Of a stretch of 64,000 bases of DNA, positions 18,537-30,059 are shown in pieces. Positions within the stretch are counted from its first letter, which is position 1, and every line of letters begins with the position of its first letter. The stretch lies in assembly GCA_035276685.1 (NCBI GenBank), contig DATELK010000199.1, positions 1-64,000 on the forward strand. Direction: 5' to 3'. The stretch is from JACVRN01 sp035276685. GTDB taxonomy: Bacteria > Acidobacteriota > Blastocatellia > Pyrinomonadales > Pyrinomonadaceae. The notes under the pieces were generated by a model that made no database searches, had not been told where the DNA came from, and saw nothing but the letters and a program-made list of their open reading frames with translations. Both the position numbers and the translations under genes were made by a program.

Positions 18537-18926
18537 AGGCGCTGGATGTGACGCGGGGAATATTAATTGAAAGCTCCATTACTCAAGGAAGTAGTAATGA
18601 AGAATCAATTTATAAAATTAGGGTGAGCAACGGAGTAGCCAAATACACACTGGTTAACTGTGATGTGCAGGGTTTACTTTCGTTGCAGGCAATTGAGAAC
18701 CCTTACCCTTCAGTACCTTGGATGTGTCGCACATGAGAACTACAAGTAGGTACGGCCTTGAGGTTCTCTCTGAGTAAGGCCGACGGGATCGAGTCTCAAG
18801 CGAAGGGGTTGAAGTGAGACCCTCGTCAGCAGACATTAAATACAACTGTGCGGATAGTAATTCCGCTTTCCAAGAGTTGTCAACAGAAATTTTCCCAGTC
18901 TGTCCGCATCATGTGACCCGGTAAAC

Positions 18927-19003
18927 AGCTTTGCACATTTATTCAGAAGAGGTTGAATAATTCATCGCTTTTATTCATTCCATCTGAATATTGGTGCAAA
19001 GCT
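18927..19003 (+). ncRNA. 77-nt extended hairpin upstream of the HEAT-NACHT gene
   Basis: Nested perfect arms form one long hairpin: AGCTTTGCAC (18927-18936) with GTGCAAAGCT (18994-19003), TATTCAGA (18940-18947) with TCTGAATA (18983-18990), and TGAATAA (18954-18960) with TTATTCA (18971-18977), closed by a 10-nt loop. GG/CC can pair in the inner bulge. It lies about 180 nt upstream of the NTPase start. It could be a structured RNA, a regulatory leader, or a decayed miniature element. Confidence 0.5.
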
Positions 19004-19185
19004 ATGTAAAGCTGCGGACGAAGCTTCGACGAGGCGGGGTTATAGCAGTAGAATTGATTGTCGCAGGCAGCAGACAGCTTGTCACAGCAAACAGTGATAG
19101 TGGAAGCCTCCCCATACTCTAACATTCGATGTCCATTACAGGTGCAATCTTGATTCAGGCGCTATCAAAACAAACAGGTAAACCA

Positions 19186-21519
19186 ATGATTCAAAACCGT
19201 GCTCCCACAATCCTCTTTTTTCTGGCAGTTATCTTTCTCTCACTTCTTTCGCCTCTGCAAACCTTTAGCCAGGAAGAAACAAAAGAGCAAAGAATCCAGC
19301 GCTTGACTAACAAATTAAAGAATGGCAAGGAGAAGGAGCAGGTAGATGCGGTGTCGGAACTTGCCGCAACCGGTAAAGAAGCTATACCCATATTGATCGA
19401 GGAACTGAAAAGAAATCAGAATGCAGATGTCCTTGATGCGATTGCCAGAGTTTTTGTCGTCTTCGGTAAGGCTGTGGTGCCCAGGTTGATAGCTGTCTTA
19501 AGGGTAGAACTCTCGAACTATCAATACCCCGACAATCTTAAAGCTCTTAGATATACGTCAAATGCGCTCAAATTCATTGCCGCAAAGTATAAGGGCGACA
19601 CTCAGATTTTCAGGGATGCTGTTCCGCCTTTAATAGAGATTTTGAAAAGCAGACGAGATCTGGAAATTCGCGGCGCATCAAATTACGAGCTACAGGACTT
19701 TGATGCTGCGGCAGATTGCCTGGCTTATATTGGTAGAGAAGCAAAAGATGCCGTGCCACTTTTAATAGAGCTTTTGAAAAATGAGAAATACAGACCGGAG
19801 CAGCATTACACCAAAAAAGACAGTATCGTTGCTATTATCAAGGACCTAAAAATCCATTCGGATTTTTCCGCCAATGACGCTATTAGTGATGCGTTTGAAA
19901 AATATAAGAATGATATTGAAGAAAACGATAGGCTTGAGATAGGGGAATGGCTCAATGAGTTGAAAACGGCTAAGGAGATTCAAGACTTTACACGCTGGTT
20001 TTCTTTGAGAAACATGCTCTCTGCGTACCTGCCCCTAACATCTATCACGATCTTCATTTTAATCATATTTTTATCCTGGCTTTCTATTTTCTACCTGAAG
20101 CCGCTTTTGTTATTGAAGCCCTACGAAATCTTTCCAGTCAATGAGACTCAGCCTACAGCTGCTTTCGGAAAACTCACTGTGCCAATCCACTACCTGCTGG
20201 CTCCATTAGTATTTCGCCCGCGTGTCTTAGACGCATGGGTGAAAGAACATTTGGAGAAGGCACGCGAAAGTTTTTCCAAAAGATTAACCGTCAAAGAACG
20301 TCAAGTTTATGTTCCGGTTGGATTGTTCATCGATGAAAGGCTCGTGTCTCACCTTTCCCCAAATGATTTGTGGGAAACATTTTCCCGCAACCAATCGCGT
20401 CTTTTGATTTTAGGCGTCGGCGGCATGGGAAAGACAAGTTTAGCGTGTCAGCTTGCGAATTGGGCAATGAGAGAGAAAGCGGGTGAGCGACTGTGTCCTG
20501 AACACTTGATGATACCTGTTTTGCTGGAGCATGATTTTGATGTGCACGGAGAAGATGCACTGAAGAAGGAGATAAAAGCACAACTAACCGAATCAATAGG
20601 CATGGGTATCTCAAACGCTTTGCTGCAAGCCCTACTCGAAAGTAAGCGCCTGTTATTACTGCTCGACGGAATGTCGGAAAGGAACGACGAGACCAGAGCA
20701 GCAACCCGTTTGGGTGTAACCCAAATCCCAACAAATGCCGTAATCCTTACCTCCCGCCGGGATGAAATTATTGGCGAATTAAATAGGACGGTCATTAAGC
20801 CAACTAAGATTAAAGGCAATGAGCTTTCAGATTTCGTAGGGACTTATTTAACAGGGATGGGGAAAAGAGATCGGTTTAAAGATGAAGAGTTTTTTGAAGC
20901 CTGCCGTCTCTTATCAACAATAGTTATCGACAGGGATATTACAGTGTTGCTTGCAAAACTTTTTGTCGATCTGATGATTGCCAAGCAAGAGAAGATGATT
21001 GAGGAAGAGATGCCCCAAAACATCCCGCAATTGATGCTACAATCAATCAAGGTGTTACATACTAAGACACCTTCAGACTCATTACCGCTTCGAGATGTGA
21101 TTAAAGCTTCAAAAATTATTGCCTGGGCCTGTCTGAAGAAAGATTATCGTCCACTGTCAGCGGACTATGAAGAAGTGAGGAAATCTTTGGCTAACCTTCA
21201 AAACGGAGAGAAATCATTAAATTATCTGAAAGACAAGTTGATGTTAATCGAGTCCGCATCCTTTGACGAAAAGATTCGTTTCCAGATTGATCCCTTGGCT
21301 GAATACTTGGCGGCCATGTATCTGGTCGAAGACAATAAGTACAATGAACAAAAATGGTATGAGTTCATTAAGGATTCAAAATCAAAACCAGGAGCGCCCG
21401 AAAGCATTAGGGGCTTCTTGCTGGCGGTGTGGGATTACTGTATTACAGAAGACATAAAAAATGATGTGCCGACTTTTGTGTTTGAAAAGTTGGCGAACCT
21501 TATAAGTACAGACAGATAA
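19186..21519 (+). CDS. Membrane-anchored HEAT-repeat NACHT-type STAND NTPase
   Basis: 777 residues from the ATG at 19186, which has AGG upstream and starts a signal-like segment; an ATG at 19129 is possible. Order: signal sequence (1-30); HEAT/armadillo-like helical repeats (about 35-230), e.g. 'DAVSELAATGKEAIPILIEEL'; a transmembrane segment (about 285-312); then a cytoplasmic NACHT-like ATPase with Walker A GVGGMGKTS (about 410-418), Walker B RLLLLLDG (about 487-494) and the ILTSRRDE sensor motif. The C-terminal helical part contains DPLAEYLAAMYL, typical of STAND proteins. The topology suggests sensing outside or in the periplasm and NTP-driven switching inside. It is flanked by mobile-element and toxin-antitoxin debris, as defence genes often are. 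A signalling role other than defence cannot be excluded. Confidence 0.82.
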   Translation: MIQNRAPTILFFLAVIFLSLLSPLQTFSQEETKEQRIQRLTNKLKNGKEKEQVDAVSELAATGKEAIPILIEELKRNQNADVLDAIARVFVVFGKAVVPRLIAVLRVELSNYQYPDNLKALRYTSNALKFIAAKYKGDTQIFRDAVPPLIEILKSRRDLEIRGASNYELQDFDAAADCLAYIGREAKDAVPLLIELLKNEKYRPEQHYTKKDSIVAIIKDLKIHSDFSANDAISDAFEKYKNDIEENDRLEIGEWLNELKTAKEIQDFTRWFSLRNMLSAYLPLTSITIFILIIFLSWLSIFYLKPLLLLKPYEIFPVNETQPTAAFGKLTVPIHYLLAPLVFRPRVLDAWVKEHLEKARESFSKRLTVKERQVYVPVGLFIDERLVSHLSPNDLWETFSRNQSRLLILGVGGMGKTSLACQLANWAMREKAGERLCPEHLMIPVLLEHDFDVHGEDALKKEIKAQLTESIGMGISNALLQALLESKRLLLLLDGMSERNDETRAATRLGVTQIPTNAVILTSRRDEIIGELNRTVIKPTKIKGNELSDFVGTYLTGMGKRDRFKDEEFFEACRLLSTIVIDRDITVLLAKLFVDLMIAKQEKMIEEEMPQNIPQLMLQSIKVLHTKTPSDSLPLRDVIKASKIIAWACLKKDYRPLSADYEEVRKSLANLQNGEKSLNYLKDKLMLIESASFDEKIRFQIDPLAEYLAAMYLVEDNKYNEQKWYEFIKDSKSKPGAPESIRGFLLAVWDYCITEDIKNDVPTFVFEKLANLISTDR

Positions 21520-21739
21520 AAGCAGACAATCTTGAATAAAGCAACTGTTAGAAGAGAGAGCTTAAGAAAAGTAGATTTGCGCATTTTACCTCTTACAGAC
21601 AGCTCATTAATGAATAGCAATGAGCGGCGATAGCTTTGCATGAATTAGTTCTTCTAGGCGAACGAATGGGCAGTCTCAAAGATGAGGCCAATGTCTCATT
21701 CAAGTAAAGCAGAGATCGATTCAAGCAAACAGATTTGCA

Positions 21740-21965
21740 TACCGGGGAAGCAGGTGCAGCGGTATCTATTTGTTGACTCAACTAGATTACGTGTCTGCCA
21801 TAACCACCGCATTAACTCTCATCGAGTGTATACAGGCTGCGCGCGGCGTGGGCGCACCTCTGTTGATTGGTTCTATGGCTTTAAGCTCCATCTGTTGGCT
21901 AATGACTGAGGCGAGATGCTCAGATTACGCTCTGCACCCGGCAATGTGGACAACTGTGGAGAGTG
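21740..21965 (+). pseudogene. IS982-type transposase remnant
   Basis: A fragment of a transposase reading 'FVDSTRLRVCHNHRI', 'RRGRTSVDWFYGFKLHLL' and, after an in-frame TGA at 21908-21910, 'GEMLRLRSAPGNVDN'. These blocks match the DDE core of IS982-family transposases (D of the VDST motif and the GWFFGFKLHL block). The N-terminus, the third acidic residue region and both terminal inverted repeats are missing, so it is a dead scrap. The region 21520-21740 before it holds no recognisable gene. Confidence 0.7.
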
Positions 21966-22056
21966 CCTGAGAGTAAAAGGGTTATTCGGCCAATCATTCA
22001 CTAGTATTAATGTCGACTGTGGGGACTTTTGTGGGTACTCTTTGCATTTTAGAGTC

Positions 22057-22335
22057 ATGACCATTGTCTTAGAACTAAAGCCAGAAGTTGAGGCGCGCCT
22101 TAAAGCTCTGGCTGCTACTCAGGGCGTGTCAGTGGAAGAGTACATACAGAGTTTTCTTGAAAGCTTAGCTCTTCTGGACGAAGAAACCTCTTATGACTCT
22201 GGGACTCCCGAACAATGGGCTAAGGAATTTGAGGAGTGGCTGGACAGTCATGATTACATCACAGCACCGCCGCTCACGGATGAAGCAATCAGTCGTGAGA
22301 GCATCTACCTCGAAAGAGAAGATAGCCAGTCATGA
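22057..22335 (+). CDS. VapB-like antitoxin
   Basis: A 92-residue protein, MTIVLELKPEVEARLKAL onward, with an N-terminal ribbon-helix-helix-like segment (about 1-45) and an acidic C-terminal part containing TPEQWAKEFEEWLDSH and a 'DEAISRESIYLERE' ending. This layout is typical of antitoxins encoded directly upstream of PIN-domain toxins. The stop overlaps the start of the truncated toxin by four bases (ATGA). With its toxin truncated, it survives as an orphan antitoxin. The frame is open upstream to 21916, but that part belongs to the IS remnant. Confidence 0.72.
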   Translation: MTIVLELKPEVEARLKALAATQGVSVEEYIQSFLESLALLDEETSYDSGTPEQWAKEFEEWLDSHDYITAPPLTDEAISRESIYLEREDSQS

Positions 22336-22371
22336 GTTATCTGTTTGATACGAACCTCCTACTCGCTTCCT
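22332..22371 (+). pseudogene. Truncated VapC (PIN-domain) toxin start
   Basis: Only the first 13 or so codons look like a PIN toxin: MSYLFDTNLLL contains the first catalytic aspartate. After that the frame runs into unrelated sequence, and at 22406 the 3' end of the convergent glycogen debranching gene begins. The toxin body is deleted, so no RNase activity can be encoded. The breakpoint is estimated, not exact. Confidence 0.65.
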
Positions 22372-22405
22372 GTCCAGAAGCTAAGATTTGCTTCCCCAGC
22401 CCTCA

Positions 22406-24397
22406 TCAGGAATTTATAAGGTTGAGCGCACGTAGCAACTCCGCGACGCTCCATGCCTGCGCTATACAGCCGCGAGGCGTGTGGGGGGCATCGCCGTCGA
22501 AAATCTCGGAGACGCTGCCAAGCCCAGCAAATCTTAAATGTTCATGAAAGGGCTTGAGCCACGCCGCTGCCTGTTCGAGCGCTGTTTTGTCTTCACCGTA
22601 TATCTTGAGATAGGCAATGATAAATGGCCCCATGAGCCATGCCCAGACAGTGCCTTGATGATACCTTGCGTCCCGTTCTTCAGGGCCGCCCGTATAAACA
22701 GGAGCATACTGAGGGTCATTTGGCGAGAGACTGCGTAGGCCCAAAGGCGTCAGTAGCTCCCGCCTGACAGCTTCAACAACCTGTTTGGCTCTCTCATAAG
22801 GCAGCATGGTGTGGTGCAGGCTCACGGCGAATATCTGATTGGGCCGCATGGAAGCATCAAGAAAGTTTCCGTCAACCGCATCGTAGAGGCAGCCCAATTC
22901 TTCATTCCAGAAAAGGCGGTTGAAGCTCTCGCACGCTCTACCCGCCATCTCACAGAAGCGTTTTTCGCTCGTCGTGTCATTAAATTTGCGCGCCAACTCC
23001 TCCATCATGCGCAGAGCGTTGTACCAGAGCGCCTGAATCTCCACAGGCTTGCCGCCGCGAGGCGTCACCACGCGGTTGCCCACACGCGCATCCATCCAGG
23101 TCAACTGCACGCCGTCTGCGCCTGAATAAAGCAGGCCGTCATCGTCAGCATGAATGTCGTAGCGCGTACCTTTCACGTGCCAGTTGATGATGTCAACCAG
23201 CACGTCGTAGAGTTTGTCGCGCACGAACTCATAATCGTTTGTGTGTTCGAGTAGAGCGCGCACGGCCTCGAAGTACCAGAGCGTTGCGTCCACGGTATTG
23301 TATTCCGGCACTTCGCCCGCATCGGGAAAGCGATTCGGCAGCATCCCGCAGTCCACGTGCTGTGCGAATTCCAGTAGGACGCTGCGAGCGATTTCTGCGC
23401 GGCCAGTGAGAAGCGTCAGGCCCGGCAGCGCAATCATAGTGTCACGTCCCCAATCGCTGAACCAGTGATAACCGGCTATGATCGTCTTCTGAGCGTTGCG
23501 TGCGACGATGAATTGGTCTGCCGCGGCTACGAGAGACGAAAGAAATTCATCTTCAAAGCCTGCCGTCGCGATGACCTTTTGTCTTCGCTCAATGTCGCGC
23601 CGTCTATATGCATCGGCTCGCGCAGCATCCCTCGGTTCAGTTGAAGCAATGACGTTTGCAGAGCTTCGGCTACTCAGGTCGAATCTAAGCGCAAACGGGT
23701 TGTAAAGGTCTTCTGTGAAGTCAAAGCCTCGCTCGCGTTCCGCGCGATACTCAAAATTTCTATACCAGTAGGACGCGGAATCCAGTTCGTCCGCGTCATA
23801 GGCTAAATAAAGCGCCGGAATCTCCGCGTAAAGCTTCACGGTCGCCAGCCCCTTTTCCATCTCGACACTTCTGTTGATAGAGCCGGTCTCGTGCGCGAGG
23901 CTGTGATAATCACGAAACGCAACGAGCGGGCGTAGCTCTAGTTGAATATCGTGCGCCGCTTTCTGCGCGGAATTATTAGAAGCGCCCTTCTCTTTTTCCA
24001 CCAACTTGTATTGCACTACCGTGGAGTTTTCCCCGTCTAGCATGAAGACCGATTTCTCTATGACTACTCCCTCGACCAAATAGGTAAAGATAGGAAACGG
24101 ATCGAGACGAAACTCTTGAAGGAGACGATGGCCTTCCGGATGAATCGTGCCCGGATACTGGTTTGCGGAAAGGTCAAACCTGCGGCCATCAATGATGAGC
24201 GTCTCTTCAAGTTTTGAGAGCAGGACGATGCGCCCAACGGGCGGGCGCGTTGCCGCTACTAACAGCCCGTGATAGCGGCGCGTGTTGAGGCCATAGGGCG
24301 TGGACGAAGCAAAGCCGCCCAGCCCATTAGTCTCAAGCCACTCGCGCCCGAGCGCGGCGTCGAAATCCTGAAGCTCTTCTCGTCTTAAACGAATCAT
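22406..24397 (-). CDS. Glycogen debranching enzyme (amylo-alpha-1,6-glucosidase)
   Basis: A 663-residue protein with a GDE_N-type beta-sandwich domain (about 10-240; 'EWLETNGLGGFASST', 'TRRYHGLLVAA') and a GDE_C (alpha/alpha)6 barrel (about 270-660) with GYHWFSDWGRDTMIALPGL and YHQGTVWAWLMGPF, both active-site hallmarks. It hydrolyses alpha-1,6 branch linkages of glycogen or limit dextrin in the cytoplasm. It lies 2 nt after the glucose dehydrogenase gene, so the two are translationally coupled, and it is the last gene of the sugar cluster. Its 3' end abuts the truncated toxin gene, which marks the edge of the accessory pocket. Confidence 0.92.
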   Translation of the reverse strand: MIRLRREELQDFDAALGREWLETNGLGGFASSTPYGLNTRRYHGLLVAATRPPVGRIVLLSKLEETLIIDGRRFDLSANQYPGTIHPEGHRLLQEFRLDPFPIFTYLVEGVVIEKSVFMLDGENSTVVQYKLVEKEKGASNNSAQKAAHDIQLELRPLVAFRDYHSLAHETGSINRSVEMEKGLATVKLYAEIPALYLAYDADELDSASYWYRNFEYRAERERGFDFTEDLYNPFALRFDLSSRSSANVIASTEPRDAARADAYRRRDIERRQKVIATAGFEDEFLSSLVAAADQFIVARNAQKTIIAGYHWFSDWGRDTMIALPGLTLLTGRAEIARSVLLEFAQHVDCGMLPNRFPDAGEVPEYNTVDATLWYFEAVRALLEHTNDYEFVRDKLYDVLVDIINWHVKGTRYDIHADDDGLLYSGADGVQLTWMDARVGNRVVTPRGGKPVEIQALWYNALRMMEELARKFNDTTSEKRFCEMAGRACESFNRLFWNEELGCLYDAVDGNFLDASMRPNQIFAVSLHHTMLPYERAKQVVEAVRRELLTPLGLRSLSPNDPQYAPVYTGGPEERDARYHQGTVWAWLMGPFIIAYLKIYGEDKTALEQAAAWLKPFHEHLRFAGLGSVSEIFDGDAPHTPRGCIAQAWSVAELLRALNLINS

Positions 24398-24399
24398 AA

Positions 24400-25509
24400 T
24401 TATATGAAGTCCGCCACCTCGCAGAAGACTTTGATTGCGCCGCGAGCGCCGATCAGCTTCTCGAAGAGTTCCTTGTAGTTTTCGAGTCCACGGACTGGAT
24501 GAGTCAGAAGTCGCTTGAGCCAGCCGGAATATTCAGCTTCGGCCAGCGCCATATCTTTAACGCCCATCTCGAAGTACTCGCGATTGGCGTTCACAGTCCC
24601 GACCATGACCTTGTTGCCGAGGACGAATTCCAGATTGATCTTGTCGGCAGGGACTTCCACTTTCCTGTCCCCGCCCGTAACCGATGAGAGAACAAGCACG
24701 CCGTTTTTACCAAGCGCCTGCATGCTATCGAAGACAACGGGCGAGAAGCCCGTGGCCTCGAAGATGATGTCGAACGGCCCGTACTTCTTCGCACCTTCAA
24801 GGATAGGGACATTCTTCGTTGATTCATAACGCGCGCCTATTGCTTCTATCAAATCCGCGTTGAGGTTAGGCTTTTCAGCGAGCGCGAAGGTCGTGACCTC
24901 AAGCCCGCGCAGGCGCAGGGCGAGCGTGGCGAGAAGTCCGATTGTGCCCGCGCCCATGACTGCCGCGCGCCGTGGACGCCAGACGCGCAGCCTGCGCTGA
25001 ATCTCAAAGGCTTGCGCGATTCCCTTCTCCACGACAGTAGTCGGCTCAAGCAGTACACCTACTTCTCTTAAGCCCTGCGGCACTTTGACGATATATTCCG
25101 GCTCGTCCACGTAGTATTCGGCCAGGTAGCCGTGGCGCAGGTTGATGCCGCGCTCGTAATAAACGTCGTCGGTCGTCATATCATACGTGCCTATCTGGTC
25201 GTAGATGCTATGGCCCGGACGACGCACAGTGGCGACGACGTAATCGCCCGGCTTTAACTCGGTCACGTTCGCCCCGACGGCTTCGACCTGCCCGAAGCTC
25301 TCGTGCCCTATGACGAGAAAATTATATCCTTCGGGTGCGCGCCCATATTCGGCGGCGTTAATCTCCTTGTCCGTGCCGTCAACTCCTACACGCAGCACAC
25401 GCACCAGCACGCCGCGCCCGTTCGGAATATCAGACACCTTAGGCTGAGGCATCTCAGCCAGATGAACGCTCTCCGGCTGACCTGGAAAAACCGCTATCGC
25501 TTTCATCAT
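24400..25509 (-). CDS. Glucose 1-dehydrogenase-like medium-chain dehydrogenase
   Basis: A 369-residue MDR-superfamily protein of the archaeal glucose dehydrogenase type. The N-terminal GroES-like domain has 'VGVDGTDKEI' and GHESFGQVEAVG (the zinc-ligand GHE motif), the Rossmann domain has MGAGTIGLLATL (about 190), and the C-terminal segment is specific to glucose dehydrogenases. The expected reaction is NAD(P)-dependent oxidation of glucose to gluconolactone. The usual first zinc-ligand cysteine is replaced by aspartate (VDGTD), as in some archaeal enzymes. It sits between an NTP-sugar transferase and the debranching enzyme, consistent with using released glucose. Confidence 0.85.
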   Translation of the reverse strand: MMKAIAVFPGQPESVHLAEMPQPKVSDIPNGRGVLVRVLRVGVDGTDKEINAAEYGRAPEGYNFLVIGHESFGQVEAVGANVTELKPGDYVVATVRRPGHSIYDQIGTYDMTTDDVYYERGINLRHGYLAEYYVDEPEYIVKVPQGLREVGVLLEPTTVVEKGIAQAFEIQRRLRVWRPRRAAVMGAGTIGLLATLALRLRGLEVTTFALAEKPNLNADLIEAIGARYESTKNVPILEGAKKYGPFDIIFEATGFSPVVFDSMQALGKNGVLVLSSVTGGDRKVEVPADKINLEFVLGNKVMVGTVNANREYFEMGVKDMALAEAEYSGWLKRLLTHPVRGLENYKELFEKLIGARGAIKVFCEVADFI

Positions 25510-25545
25510 TGCTCCCTTTCTTTAAATCTCTAAAATTTCCTTCAC

Positions 25546-26532
25546 TCAGACGGCTTGCTGTAGCCATTCAACCTCAGCGCCGATACGGGCAAGCGTTGAG
25601 AAGACACGCTCAGGCGCGCCCCAGTCGCTCCATTCCACTCCTCCAACCGGCAGGACGGCCAGATTGTTCGGACACGCAGACAAAACCTGGTGCGAGAAGT
25701 TAGCTTGCGGAATCTGATTGTAGAGAGCGCGCACTGCGCGACGCTCGACACCCGTTCCGAACGTAGGGCGTACCCGCGCAAAGGCTTGATAAAGTTCGGG
25801 CAGCGTGCGTCGAAACAGGTGTAGAAATTCCTGCACGCGCCCGACCATCACAAAGCTGTTCCACAAACAACCCTGCTCGAAGAGCAGGCGCGCGTGCGCT
25901 TTGCTTGGCTTCTCCCAGAAACGCCGGACGCGGCTTAACGCGCTCGCGTTCTTCAATGAGATAGACGACGAAGGCTCTATCCAGCCATACTCGACTTCCG
26001 GCGATGTAGGTGTGATGCCCAGCAAGACTATCAAGTCTTGCCTGGCTTGCACGGCCTCAAAAGCCTTTTCGACATGAGACATGAACGTAGCGTCGTCATT
26101 AAAGTAATGATCGGAAGGAAAGAATGCGACCGCTGCATGTGGATTGATTTCCGCCAGACGCATGAGGCTGTAGAGAATCGCTGGCGCTGTCCCCTGATTA
26201 GAGGGCTGAACTATCTTGCGTTCGCAAGGGACATGCGCGAGCAGAGATTTATAGAACTCTTTATGCGACTCGGTCAGCGCGAAGAAGGTCTGCGCCGTAA
26301 GCACAGAGAGCGAGACGCGTCGCACGGTCTGGTCAAGAAGCGTTTCTGCGCCGAAGATGCGGCAGAACTGCTTCGGGCGCTCATCACCTGCAATTACGCG
26401 TGTCAAAGAGCGCAGGCGCGTGCCGTCGCCTCCGGCTAAGATGACCGCCCAGCGATTACTTTGCGTGTCGTTTATTGCTACTGGCTCGACTCGCGAGTCT
26501 TCTTCAATTTTTTTAAGCTCAATGTCCTTCAT
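25546..26532 (-). CDS. Sugar-phosphate nucleotidyltransferase (mannose-1-P guanylyltransferase-like)
   Basis: A 328-residue NTP_transferase-fold protein. The nucleotide-binding motif AVILAGGDGTRLRSLT starts at about residue 29, the KQF motif DERPKQFCRIFG follows, and the acidic catalytic motif is AVAFFPSDHYF. The KQF motif points to mannose-1-phosphate guanylyltransferase; the exact sugar and nucleotide are uncertain. It makes an activated sugar for polysaccharide synthesis. An N-terminal extension of 28 polar residues precedes the fold. It is 12 nt downstream of the GH63-type gene. Confidence 0.8.
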   Translation of the reverse strand: MKDIELKKIEEDSRVEPVAINDTQSNRWAVILAGGDGTRLRSLTRVIAGDERPKQFCRIFGAETLLDQTVRRVSLSVLTAQTFFALTESHKEFYKSLLAHVPCERKIVQPSNQGTAPAILYSLMRLAEINPHAAVAFFPSDHYFNDDATFMSHVEKAFEAVQARQDLIVLLGITPTSPEVEYGWIEPSSSISLKNASALSRVRRFWEKPSKAHARLLFEQGCLWNSFVMVGRVQEFLHLFRRTLPELYQAFARVRPTFGTGVERRAVRALYNQIPQANFSHQVLSACPNNLAVLPVGGVEWSDWGAPERVFSTLARIGAEVEWLQQAV

Positions 26533-26544
26533 TCTGAGATTCCT

Positions 26545-29226
<2,682 letters not shown>

Positions 29227-29231
29227 GATAA

Positions 29232-29417
29232 CTAACCATCTATGTTTTCAATCTCGGCGCGACGCATGTGCGTGCGACCGCAGACCGGGCAAGTGTGAGC
29301 CTCTTCGACTACGCCGCCGAAATCAGGGTCAACACCTTGCGCGTCATCCAGCGCCGCCGTGTAATCAATCTTGTCCGCGTGGTGATTCATCTCCACACCG
29401 CAGTCAGGGCAGATCAT
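29232..29417 (-). CDS. Small two-CxxC zinc-ribbon protein
   Basis: A 61-residue protein with CPDCGVEM near the start and CPVCGRTH near the end, forming a probable rubredoxin-like zinc knuckle. The middle is acidic. The ATG at 29417 has GGAAGAGAG upstream; an in-frame GTG exists at 29438. It ends 5 nt before the GH63 gene, so they share a transcript. Small proteins of this kind are common in Acidobacteriota and have no known function. Confidence 0.7.
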   Translation of the reverse strand: MICPDCGVEMNHHADKIDYTAALDDAQGVDPDFGGVVEEAHTCPVCGRTHMRRAEIENIDG

Positions 29418-29463
29418 CTTCTCTCTCTTCCTTCTCACCTCTTCTACACCGAAAAGTTCAAAG

Positions 29464-30033
29464 CTACTCTTGCGAAACGTTCTCTCGCCCGTAGCGCAAG
29501 ACCTTGGACATCCAGACGAGTTCCTTCAGAAACTTCTCCATGCGTTTGACGTAAGAGTTGTCTAGCAGATTCCCGCCCTTATCAAAGAGATTCTGTGCGC
29601 CCGAAAAATTCCCGTCCCAGAAGATCGTCACCAGCCCCAGCTCGCGCATGACGGGCAAAAGATTCTGTATGACGCGTGTGCCGCCAAAGCCTCCTGCCGA
29701 CACGCCGCAAATACCAACAGCCTTGTGTATGTACTCCTTCAGGTTCGTATCCAGCAGGTGCTTCAGCATTCCCGGATAGCCGTGGTTGTATTCCGGCGTG
29801 ACTATCAACAGGCCATCTGCGCGTGCTACGGTTGCAGAAAATGCTGAATCCTTAATCGCTTCGCCAGCATCCTCTATAGAAAGTTTTATGTCGCGTATGT
29901 CAACAAGCTCTGTCTCGACGCTTTCGTACCTGCTTAATTCTGCGCGTATGAAGCGCGCCACATTCTCGCTCGCACGCCCCTTTCGAGTCGTGCCGAGGAT
30001 TATTGGAATGAAAATCGGCCTCTCAGTGTTCAT
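29464..30033 (-). CDS. NADPH-dependent FMN reductase (flavodoxin-like)
   Basis: A 189-residue FMN_red family protein. The FMN-binding loop ILGTTRKGRASENVA is at the N-terminus, VTPEYNHGYPGMLKHLLD is the family hallmark at about 90-107, and VSAGGFGGTRV follows at about 125. It transfers electrons from NAD(P)H to flavin, quinone or azo substrates in the cytoplasm. It lies in the redox part of the minus-strand run, 26 nt after the VOC-domain gene. Confidence 0.9.
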   Translation of the reverse strand: MNTERPIFIPIILGTTRKGRASENVARFIRAELSRYESVETELVDIRDIKLSIEDAGEAIKDSAFSATVARADGLLIVTPEYNHGYPGMLKHLLDTNLKEYIHKAVGICGVSAGGFGGTRVIQNLLPVMRELGLVTIFWDGNFSGAQNLFDKGGNLLDNSYVKRMEKFLKELVWMSKVLRYGRENVSQE

Positions 30034-30059
30034 CGAATGTTCGTCCTGATAGATATTTT

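Larger units (their letters stand above)
18456..19185. other. 730-bp intergenic region with two inverted repeats
   Basis: Divergent spacer between the PKD/RHS cluster (minus) and the HEAT-NACHT gene (plus). It is AT-richer than its surroundings. Besides the two palindromes listed separately (18504-18536 and 18927-19003), I see no convincing gene; the short frames here are not conserved-looking. Both flanking transcription units must start inside it. Confidence 0.6.

Noticed and set aside
18654..18845. 63-codon minus-strand frame in the 18.5-19.2 kb spacer
   Set aside because: No ribosome binding site, no domain, and low-complexity Ser/Arg composition.
21740..21965. Active IS982 element
   Set aside because: No terminal inverted repeats, an in-frame stop, and only the central DDE region remain.
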